In this document: piece by piece, positions 1 to 5,139 of the stretch
Numbering within the stretch: position 1 is the first letter of the stretch
Layout of the letters: each line of letters opens with the position of its first letter
NCBI GenBank assembly: GCA_023399675.1
Contig: JAEWOM010000303.1
Location: 1-7,464 of the forward strand
Source of the DNA: Bacteroidota bacterium
GTDB taxonomy: Bacteria; Bacteroidota; Bacteroidia; Flavobacteriales; Weeksellaceae
Reading direction: 5' to 3'
DNA length: 7,464 bases
Notes under the pieces: model-generated
The model's database searches: none
What the model was told of the DNA's origin: nothing
The model's input: only the letters and a program-made list of their open reading frames with translations
Translations under genes and position numbers: made by a program

Positions 1-2
1 GA

Positions 3-572
3 ATTAACCGCAAACAGCTGGTGACTATTTCCGAAAACGGAGAAACCACAACTTTCCATTCACTTGAAAAACTGTATACTGACTGTAAAAAAGTCGCAGG
101 GATCTCAGATGAGGATTTCAATATCGAAGGTGCTGCTATCCATAAAGACGACCTTCTTCTTTTCAACCGCGGGAATGGTCCCGCCAGAAAAAACGGTATT
201 TTCCGAATCAGAAAATGGAATAAACCTAATAAAAGTCAGCCGGTGTTTCATCCGGTTTCGCTTCCGGAAATCGGAGATACAGTCTTCGGATTTACCGATG
301 CTTTACTGCTGGATGGCAAAATTGTCTTCCTGGCCGCTGCGGAAGCCGTTGCTTCAACGTATTTGGACGGCGAAGTATTGGGCAGCATGATCGGCACCAT
401 CAACCCCGATGATTATTCTCTGGGAAAAACAGAGATCATCAGTACTGAACACAAATTTGAAGGCCTTACCCATTTTTCATCAGATCAGAAAAAACACACC
501 TTCCTGTTATGCGAAGATCCGGATAATGGAAACAAGGAAACGGTCATTTACAGCCTGAAGATCAGTCGGTAA
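3..572 (+). CDS. DUF6929-like protein, C-terminal part (5' end outside window)
   Basis: The frame is open from the left edge (first full codon at position 3, residues INRKQL...) to a TAA at 570-572, giving 189 residues. The GTG at 21 is internal and need not be a start. The visible part is a soluble, beta-rich protein. A stretch near its N-terminal half, with NIEGAA followed by LLLFNRGNG, and later strands such as FGFTDALLLDGKIVFLAA, resemble the DUF6929 family, which looks like a degenerate beta-propeller common in Bacteroidota. This family call is from memory of its motif pattern. Its function is unknown. A signal peptide cannot be judged because the N-terminus is missing. The gene is followed almost at once by a hairpin at 576-596, so it appears to end its own transcript. 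Confidence 0.6.
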   Translation: MNRKQLVTISENGETTTFHSLEKLYTDCKKVAGISDEDFNIEGAAIHKDDLLLFNRGNGPARKNGIFRIRKWNKPNKSQPVFHPVSLPEIGDTVFGFTDALLLDGKIVFLAAAEAVASTYLDGEVLGSMIGTINPDDYSLGKTEIISTEHKFEGLTHFSSDQKKHTFLLCEDPDNGNKETVIYSLKISR

Positions 573-575
573 GAA

Positions 576-596
576 TGATTTCATTTTCTGAAATCA
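576..596 (+). terminator. Probable transcription terminator hairpin after the DUF6929-like gene
   Basis: A perfect inverted repeat, TGATTTCA (576-583) and TGAAATCA (589-596), encloses a 5-base loop and begins 3 bases after the stop codon at 572. A T-rich stretch (ATTTTCTTATTT, 602-613) follows, but not as an immediate unbroken T-run, so it is weaker than a textbook rho-independent terminator. An AT-only palindrome, TTATTTAAATAA (609-620), lies just beyond. The rest of the gap up to the dsbA-like gene shows nothing else apart from the promoter box at 736. Confidence 0.5.
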
Positions 597-735
597 CCAT
601 AGATTTTCTTATTTAAATAAAAATAGAGTCTTCTTCATCCACTTACAATAAATGCAGTTTCCTCTCTTCACAACATTAATCTCAAACGTTCATCACTTCT
701 TACCATACATCAATTCCAAAGCAGATTTTTGAATG

Positions 736-743
736 TACCTTTG
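736..743 (+). promoter_or_regulatory. Bacteroidota -7 promoter box for the DsbA-family gene
   Basis: TACCTTTG matches the Bacteroidota -7 consensus TAnnTTTG exactly. Transcription would start around 749-752, leaving a leader of about 15 bases before the ATG at 766. I find no TTTG at the expected -33 distance (about 17-23 bases upstream), so only half of the promoter is recognisable. The box lies just after the upstream ATG at 733, so that codon could not be on this transcript. That argues for 766 as the start. Confidence 0.55.
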
Positions 744-765
744 TAAAAAGCAAATCAGAATTATT

Positions 766-1467
766 ATGAAAGTAAATATATGGAGCGACATCCGCTGCCC
801 GTTCTGCTACGTAGGAAAAAAGAAATTTGAAAAAGCACTTGAAAAATTTGCCGACAAAGACTGTATCACCGTTGAGTGGCACAGTTTTCAGCTCGATCCG
901 TCACTGGTTTCACAGCCGGAGCGCGACCCGTATGAGTTTTTCTCCGAAGCGAAAAGAATTCCTGTTGCTCAGGCAAAAATGATGCATCAGCACGCGTTCA
1001 ATGCCGGAAAAGAAGCCGGAATCGATTTCAATTTCGATAACCAAAAGGTTGCGAATTCCTTTAAAGGCCATCTTCTCATTCAGTTGGCAAAATCCAAAGG
1101 AAAAGCTTCAGAAATGGAGGAAGCACTTTTCCGCGCTCAGTTTATCGATTCCAAAAACATTGATAATGAAACAGATCTTATTGCAATCGGCAAATCGGTC
1201 GGTTTCACTGAAGAAGAAATCAAAACAGCCTTATCCTCCGAAGATTTTGCGTACCGTGTAAAGCAGGATATGCAGATGGCGCAGAGAATCGGCATCAATT
1301 CGGTTCCTTTCTTTGTTTTTAATGATAAATATGGGGTTTCAGGGGCGCAGCAGCCGGAGACTTTCCTCGAAGTGCTGCAGAAATCCTGGGAAGAATTCTC
1401 CGAAGGTGACAAAGGGCTGAAAATTATCCAGGGAGATTCCTGCGATGTGGACGGCAACTGTAATTAA
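766..1467 (+). CDS. DsbA/FrnE-family thiol-disulfide oxidoreductase
   Basis: This 233-residue protein has the thioredoxin fold with a helical insertion seen in the FrnE/DsbA-like family. The N-terminus MKVNIWSDIRCPFCYVGK puts the redox motif CPFC at residues 11-14 directly after the first strand. The cis-proline loop is SVPFFVFNDKYGVSGAQQPE, with Pro181, and the closing helix follows. The region between is the alpha-helical insertion. There is no signal peptide, so it should act in the cytoplasm as a disulfide oxidoreductase or isomerase; its substrate is unknown. The C-terminus carries a second cysteine pair, Cys226 and Cys232 (CDVDGNC), beyond the core fold. An upstream in-frame ATG at 733 would add 11 residues, but family members begin at the strand MKVNIWSD and the promoter box lies at 736-743, so 766 is preferred. 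It stands alone and is convergent with the lipoprotein gene, 58 bases away. No confident terminator is visible in that gap. Confidence 0.92.
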   Translation: MKVNIWSDIRCPFCYVGKKKFEKALEKFADKDCITVEWHSFQLDPSLVSQPERDPYEFFSEAKRIPVAQAKMMHQHAFNAGKEAGIDFNFDNQKVANSFKGHLLIQLAKSKGKASEMEEALFRAQFIDSKNIDNETDLIAIGKSVGFTEEEIKTALSSEDFAYRVKQDMQMAQRIGINSVPFFVFNDKYGVSGAQQPETFLEVLQKSWEEFSEGDKGLKIIQGDSCDVDGNCN

Positions 1468-1525
1468 TATTTTCACAGTGATCGTGCAATTGGTAACCGC
1501 ACTTAATTATATACAAATCTGAATT

Positions 1526-1975
1526 TCAATCAACCACCAAACGGTAAAAACCGGGCTGTTTAGAAGCAGCGATACTCGAAAAATCAATCTGATCGATGCG
1601 ATAGTCTTTGCAGTCGCCTTCAATCCTCGACGATTTCACACCAAACTCAAAAGTTTTTGTTTTAACTGGTAAATTGATCACGCCAACATAATTTTTTGAA
1701 CCATTAAAGCGGCCTACAAGTTCCAGTTTTACCCTGTGATTTTCATGCGCTGTAAGTTGAACTCCTTGATATTTGCCATCACCCAGATGTTCCTTCACAA
1801 CTATTTTGGAAATATCAATGGTTCCATTCGCCAGAATATTTTGATTATTGGCATCCAAAAATTCAAATACCACTGGCTCCGGCGGTGTGTAGCAATCGTC
1901 TTTTCTGCAAGACACAAAAAGAAGTAAAAGAAGTAGGATTGCGGTAATTTTACGGGATTTTTTGATCATTTTCAT
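1526..1975 (-). CDS. Small lipoprotein with a surface-export motif, function unknown
   Basis: This 149-residue protein has a basic N-terminus (MKMIKKSRK), a hydrophobic stretch (residues 11-22) and a lipobox ending LLFVSC, so lipidation is expected on Cys23. The residues after that cysteine are Arg-Lys-Asp-Asp, matching the X-K-(D/E)2-X lipoprotein export signal described in Capnocytophaga, which sends lipoproteins to the cell surface. The mature part of about 127 residues is beta-rich, with Cys28 and Cys122 as possible disulfide partners. I do not recognise a domain. A second ATG two codons downstream (1967-1969) is an equally possible start. It lies 8 bases downstream of mrr on the same strand, so it is probably on the same transcript; whether the two are functionally linked is unknown. 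The gene is AT-rich compared with dsbA and dapF. Confidence 0.85.
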   Translation of the reverse strand: MKMIKKSRKITAILLLLLLFVSCRKDDCYTPPEPVVFEFLDANNQNILANGTIDISKIVVKEHLGDGKYQGVQLTAHENHRVKLELVGRFNGSKNYVGVINLPVKTKTFEFGVKSSRIEGDCKDYRIDQIDFSSIAASKQPGFYRLVVD

Positions 1976-1983
1976 TACTTAAT

Positions 1984-2868
1984 TTATTGCTCTACAAAAA
2001 AATCTTCATCAATCTGCTTCACTTCGTAAGTCGATTTTATTTGAATTCCCACATTATTTTCATGCATCAGATCAACAAGTTTATAACCATCAATTAAAAT
2101 TATTTTGTGATGTGCACTTCTCGCTTTCTCCTCGGCACCTTTATCAAAAAGTGAAGTGGTTACAAATACACCTTTATTAGTATCACCACTCATCGCTCCT
2201 ATAAAATTCCGGATTTCTTTTTCCCTCACTTTACTTTCAGTAAAGCGTTTTGCCTGGATGTAAATTTTATCAAGTCCGAGTTTGTCTTCATTGATGATGC
2301 CATCAATTCCGCCATCTGCAGATTTAGAAGTTTCCACAAATTCTCCGTATCCCATTTTTTTTAAAAGAATAAGAATAACTTTTTCAAAGTAATAAGGATC
2401 CATTGTTTTAAGTTTATCCAAAAGATCTTTCTTTACTTCCTTTTCAATTTGCGAAAATCCTTCATTTATTAAATCCTCTGGCGTTTCCCCTTTTACATCG
2501 TTTTCAACTGTAGTTTTACGGAGATCTTTTTCTGTGAACGGATTTAATTTTTCTATTTCCTTTTTTATTAACTGCAGTGTGACATCACCTTTGTTATTGA
2601 TACCTTTCTCTGTTAGCTTTACTATTCCTCTCTTCGGATGATTTACAAAACCAGCCTGTTTCAAATAAGAAATTCCCCAGTTAATTCTGTTGTGAATGAG
2701 CACATCACCACTCTTTATTTTCTGCTCCAGCATTTCCGGAGAAATGTGAGAATAATAATTATTGATGACTATTTCACGCAGTTTTGCACGAGAAATATAA
2801 TCATGATCCTTCAGCGTTTTCAGCACAGGATTGAAAGTTTCGTGGAATTTCGGTATTTCCTGCTTCAT
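1984..2868 (-). CDS. mrr: Mrr-family type IV restriction endonuclease
   Basis: With the ATG at 2866-2868 this is a 294-residue protein, close to the roughly 300 residues of E. coli Mrr. Residues about 8-90 form the Mrr N-terminal winged-helix region (FHETFNPVLK at 8-17, later GDVLIHNRINWGISYLKQAG). A charged linker follows. The catalytic domain begins near residue 158 (PYYFEKVILILLKKMGYG) and contains the PD-(D/E)xK-type core: Asp185 and Asp189 in DGGIDG, then Gln205 and Lys207 in IQAKR. It continues with GVFVTTSLF and ILIDGYKLVDLM, all collinear with E. coli Mrr as I recall it. Mrr enzymes cut DNA carrying foreign methylation, and no partner methyltransferase is needed or present here. The frame extends to a TTG at 2937 that would add 23 residues; I reject it because family proteins start near the ATG. 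A weak promoter-like arrangement (TTG, 23 bases, TAAATTG) precedes the start on the - strand. The gene is AT-rich. Confidence 0.93.
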   Translation of the reverse strand: MKQEIPKFHETFNPVLKTLKDHDYISRAKLREIVINNYYSHISPEMLEQKIKSGDVLIHNRINWGISYLKQAGFVNHPKRGIVKLTEKGINNKGDVTLQLIKKEIEKLNPFTEKDLRKTTVENDVKGETPEDLINEGFSQIEKEVKKDLLDKLKTMDPYYFEKVILILLKKMGYGEFVETSKSADGGIDGIINEDKLGLDKIYIQAKRFTESKVREKEIRNFIGAMSGDTNKGVFVTTSLFDKGAEEKARSAHHKIILIDGYKLVDLMHENNVGIQIKSTYEVKQIDEDFFVEQ

Positions 2869-3029
2869 AGTTTTAGGTAAATCTGGATGCAATTTATTGA
2901 TTATTCTGTTATTGAGACTCAACTGGTAAAATTTCAATCACCAAGGCAATTCACTTAAATTTCTGAGCTCATGTTGACTGGCGGTTCATTTTTGTGATTT
3001 ATTTAACAACAAATGAAATGCTTAATCCG

Positions 3030-3037
3030 TAATTTTG
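3030..3037 (+). promoter_or_regulatory. Bacteroidota -7 promoter box for dapF
   Basis: TAATTTTG matches TAnnTTTG exactly. Transcription would begin about 3043-3046, giving a leader of about 35 bases before the ATG at 3079. A TTTG at 2991-2994 is too far upstream to be its -33 element, and I see no better one. The box lies inside the 22-codon extension that would result from starting dapF at 3013, so it supports the later start. The 210-base divergent gap between mrr and dapF (2869-3078) holds no other recognisable feature. Confidence 0.55.
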
Positions 3038-3078
3038 CGCGCCGATTTTACAGGAAAATTCAATCGCAGCACAAACAA

Positions 3079-3864
3079 ATGGAACGAACTATTCAGTTTT
3101 ATAAATATCAGGGAACGGGCAACGATTTTGTGATGATCGATAACCGCGATCTTCAGTTTCCTAAGGATGAAAATCTGATCCTGCAACTGTGCGACAGGCG
3201 CTTCGGCATCGGCGGTGACGGACTGATCCTGCTGGAAAATGATGAAGATGCTGCTCACTTTGATTTCAAAATGGTGTACTACAATTCCGACGGTCGCGAA
3301 AGTACCATGTGCGGAAATGGCGGACGCTGCATCGTTGCTTTTGCCCATTTTCTGGACATTTTCGAAGACCGATGTCATTTCAACGCAATTGACGGTGCAC
3401 ATGAAGGTGAAGTGATGGGCGCACGCATCAAGCTGAAGATGATTGATGTGGAAACTGCAAAAAATGACGGTGAATGTTTTGTTTTGAATACGGGTTCACC
3501 ACATTACGTGCAGTTCGTGGATGATGTACAGCACTTTCCCGTTTTTGAAGAAGGACGCAGAATCCGGAACTCTGAAAAATATGCGGCGGAAGGAATCAAT
3601 GTAAATTTTGTAGAAGTTGTTGACGACCATACTCTTTTTGTTCGCACCTATGAACGGGGCGTGGAAGATGAAACCTACAGTTGCGGCACAGGCGTTACCG
3701 CTGCGGCATTAACTTGGATGGAAAAGCAGCATCTCAACGAGGTTGCTATCAAAGTTCTGGGTGGCAATCTTAAAGTATATTCTAAAAAACTTAACGGAAA
3801 TTTCACCGACGTCTGGCTGGAAGGACCTGCGAAAATGGTGTTTCAGGGTAAAATTAACATCTAA
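3079..3864 (+). CDS. dapF: Diaminopimelate epimerase
   Basis: DapF converts LL-diaminopimelate to meso-diaminopimelate in the cytoplasm, the penultimate step of lysine synthesis and the source of the peptidoglycan cross-linking residue. The 261-residue product has the usual length and both family signatures: FYKYQGTGNDFVMIDNRD near the N-terminus (residues 7-24) and the two catalytic cysteines, Cys78 in STMCGNGGRC and Cys202 in ETYSCGTGV. These act as the base/acid pair of the cofactor-independent racemisation. The substrate-binding GIGGDG (44-49) and NTGSPH (137-142) are also present. An upstream ATG at 3013 is in frame and would add 22 residues rich in Arg/Lys. I reject it because the promoter box is at 3030-3037 and because the protein family begins close to the FYKYQGTGND strand. 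It is followed after 75 bases by mltG on the same strand. Confidence 0.97.
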   Translation: MERTIQFYKYQGTGNDFVMIDNRDLQFPKDENLILQLCDRRFGIGGDGLILLENDEDAAHFDFKMVYYNSDGRESTMCGNGGRCIVAFAHFLDIFEDRCHFNAIDGAHEGEVMGARIKLKMIDVETAKNDGECFVLNTGSPHYVQFVDDVQHFPVFEEGRRIRNSEKYAAEGINVNFVEVVDDHTLFVRTYERGVEDETYSCGTGVTAAALTWMEKQHLNEVAIKVLGGNLKVYSKKLNGNFTDVWLEGPAKMVFQGKINI

Positions 3865-3939
3865 AATAAATTAACGGCGCACTATGCGTTCATCAAAATA
3901 AAAAAATGCGGAAAACTACCGCGCTATTCGGTTAAAATT

Positions 3940-4974
3940 ATGAAAAAAGGCTGTTCAATTATCGCTGTTATTGCGGCTCTGGTGCTGCTGATCGGAGGTT
4001 ACTTCGGATTTAGCTATTACAAAAAATACTTCTCGAATAACGTGGAGAAAGAAGGATACTTCCATGTGCCGACCGGTGCAAATTTCAAGCAGATTCTGGA
4101 TTCCATTGGACCGTACGTGCAGGACAGAGAGGCTTTTGAAGCGGTGGCACTCGACAAAAATATGGACCGTTACTTTCATCCAGGGCGTTACCGCGTAATA
4201 AGCGGCACCAACAACACCGACCTCGTGAACATGATCAAAGCCGGAAACCAGACCGAAAATACATTCAGAATCGGCGATTTTGGCGATGTATACCAAATGA
4301 TCGGACGCGTTGCGCGCAAAACAGAAGTTGATTCGCTGCGTTTCGTTAATGACCTGAATAAAATTGCAGCTGAACGCGGATATAAAAACGCAGAAGACCT
4401 CAAGAAATACTTTTTCGTTGATACCTACCATTTTTTCTGGACGGTAAAACCGGAAGAATTCTTCAAAAAATTCGACGACCAGTACAAAGAATTCTGGACT
4501 GCCGAGAGAATTGCAAAAGAAAAAGCAAGCGGACTGACGCGTGATCAGGTTTATGCACTCGCTTCCATTGTTTTTAAAGAAAGCGGCGGCAAACCGGATG
4601 AAATGAAAACCATTGCCGGACTCTACCTGAACCGCTACAAAAAAGGCATGAAACTGCAGAGTGATCCTACGGTGATCTACGCAATCAACAAAGAAACCAA
4701 CTTTACGACACCCATTCGCAGAGTCCTGTACAAACACCTGAGACATCCGTCACCATATAACACTTACGCCAATGCCGGAATTCCTCCGGGACCGATTTGC
4801 ATTACTGATAAAAATTCAGTGGATGCAGTGCTGAATCCGGAACAGCATAACTATATTTTCATGGCAGCTGATCCTGATAAGTTCGGTTTCCACAGATTTA
4901 CAGCCAGCGACACAGAACACGCAAAAAATGCACGAGATTATCAGGAATGGCTGAACTCGAAAAACATCAAATAA
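3940..4974 (+). CDS. mltG: Endolytic murein transglycosylase MltG (YceG family)
   Basis: MltG cuts nascent peptidoglycan glycan strands from the periplasmic face of the inner membrane and is thought to set strand length. The 344-residue protein has a short basic N-terminus, one membrane segment (about residues 5-24, no lipobox at a cleavable position), then a periplasmic part. That part starts with a LysM-like region (VPTGANFKQILDSIG, 43-57) and ends with the YceG catalytic domain. The catalytic glutamate should be Glu214 in LASIVFKESG, aligned with E. coli Glu218 from memory. Conserved GLYLNRYKKGMKLQSDPTVIYA (227-248), SPYNTY (271-276), GIPPGPI (280-286) and the LNP..HNYIFMA block follow. 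The 75-base gap after dapF holds a weak hairpin (CGCA-CTA-TGCG, 3878-3888) without a T-run and no TAnnTTTG box, so mltG may be read from the dapF promoter. No Shine-Dalgarno is evident, which is usual for this phylum. Confidence 0.95.
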   Translation: MKKGCSIIAVIAALVLLIGGYFGFSYYKKYFSNNVEKEGYFHVPTGANFKQILDSIGPYVQDREAFEAVALDKNMDRYFHPGRYRVISGTNNTDLVNMIKAGNQTENTFRIGDFGDVYQMIGRVARKTEVDSLRFVNDLNKIAAERGYKNAEDLKKYFFVDTYHFFWTVKPEEFFKKFDDQYKEFWTAERIAKEKASGLTRDQVYALASIVFKESGGKPDEMKTIAGLYLNRYKKGMKLQSDPTVIYAINKETNFTTPIRRVLYKHLRHPSPYNTYANAGIPPGPICITDKNSVDAVLNPEQHNYIFMAADPDKFGFHRFTASDTEHAKNARDYQEWLNSKNIK

Positions 4975-4980
4975 AGATTT

Positions 4981-5023
4981 GGCAAATTTTTAACAGTTTG
5001 AAATGTAACATTTTGCCTTTTTT
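4981..5023 (+). terminator. Possible rho-independent terminator of mltG
   Basis: Six bases after the mltG stop codon, GGCAAA (4981-4986) can pair with TTTGCC (5012-5017), with a few more imperfect pairs inside the stem, and a run of six T follows directly (5018-5023). The inner part is poorly paired and the loop is long, so the structure is weaker than a standard terminator. The interval also contains an imperfect direct repeat, TAACAGTTTG (4991-5000) and TAACATTTTG (5006-5015). Confidence 0.45.
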
Positions 5024-5089
5024 CCAGTCTAATGGAAGAAATAAATTTCAAAAAATTTAATATATCACAACATTTATTGCAAAAAATAT

Positions 5090-5108
5090 AAAGCCTGTCG
5101 CAGGTTTT
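5090..5108 (+). terminator. Hairpin upstream of the outer-membrane receptor, terminator-like
   Basis: AAAGCCTG (5090-5097) pairs with CAGGTTTT (5101-5108) around the 3-base loop TCG; one pair is G-T. The A-rich left arm and T-rich right arm give the shape of a rho-independent (possibly bidirectional) terminator. It would be a second stop for mltG transcripts or a block on read-through into the receptor. It ends 31 bases before the receptor start codon and directly precedes the candidate -7 box at 5114, so it could equally be a promoter-region element or part of a leader from a promoter further upstream. Confidence 0.45.
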
Positions 5109-5113
5109 CACTG

Positions 5114-5121
5114 TTTCTTTG
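5114..5121 (+). promoter_or_regulatory. Possible -7 promoter box for the outer-membrane receptor
   Basis: TTTCTTTG differs from the Bacteroidota -7 consensus TAnnTTTG at one fixed base (T for A at the second position). A transcript would start near 5127-5130, about 10 bases before the ATG at 5140. No TTG lies at the usual -33 distance; the nearest upstream one (5077-5079) is 34 bases from the box. The hairpin at 5090-5108 occupies the spacer. Confidence 0.35.
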
Positions 5122-5139
5122 CACTGCAAAAAATTCAGA

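Noticed and set aside
609..620. AT-only palindrome TTATTTAAATAA as an operator
   Set aside because: Such palindromes are common in AT-rich intergenic DNA, and it lies far (about 125 bases) upstream of the next promoter box.
1137..1457. 106-codon open frame on the - strand inside the DsbA-family gene
   Set aside because: It is a low-complexity Ser-rich translation lying wholly within a confidently called gene on the other strand.
1480..1504. GTGC...GCAC hairpin between dsbA and the lipoprotein gene as a bidirectional terminator
   Set aside because: It has only four pairs with an 11-base loop and no T-run on either side, too weak to call.
2869..2937. 23-residue N-terminal extension of Mrr from a TTG at 2937
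   Set aside because: It needs a rare TTG start, and E. coli Mrr begins at a position matching the ATG at 2866-2868.
1500..2958. CACTTAA at 1500-1506 and 2952-2958 as a target-site duplication flanking the lipoprotein/mrr pair
   Set aside because: Seven AT-rich bases matching between two short intergenic stretches is expected fairly often by chance; there are no inverted ends, integrase or transposase to support insertion by a mobile element.
3955..4746. 263-codon open frame on the - strand opposite mltG
   Set aside because: It is fully antisense to a well-recognised mltG gene, is rich in Phe/Val/Cys as expected from a mirrored reading frame, and has no recognisable domain or promoter.
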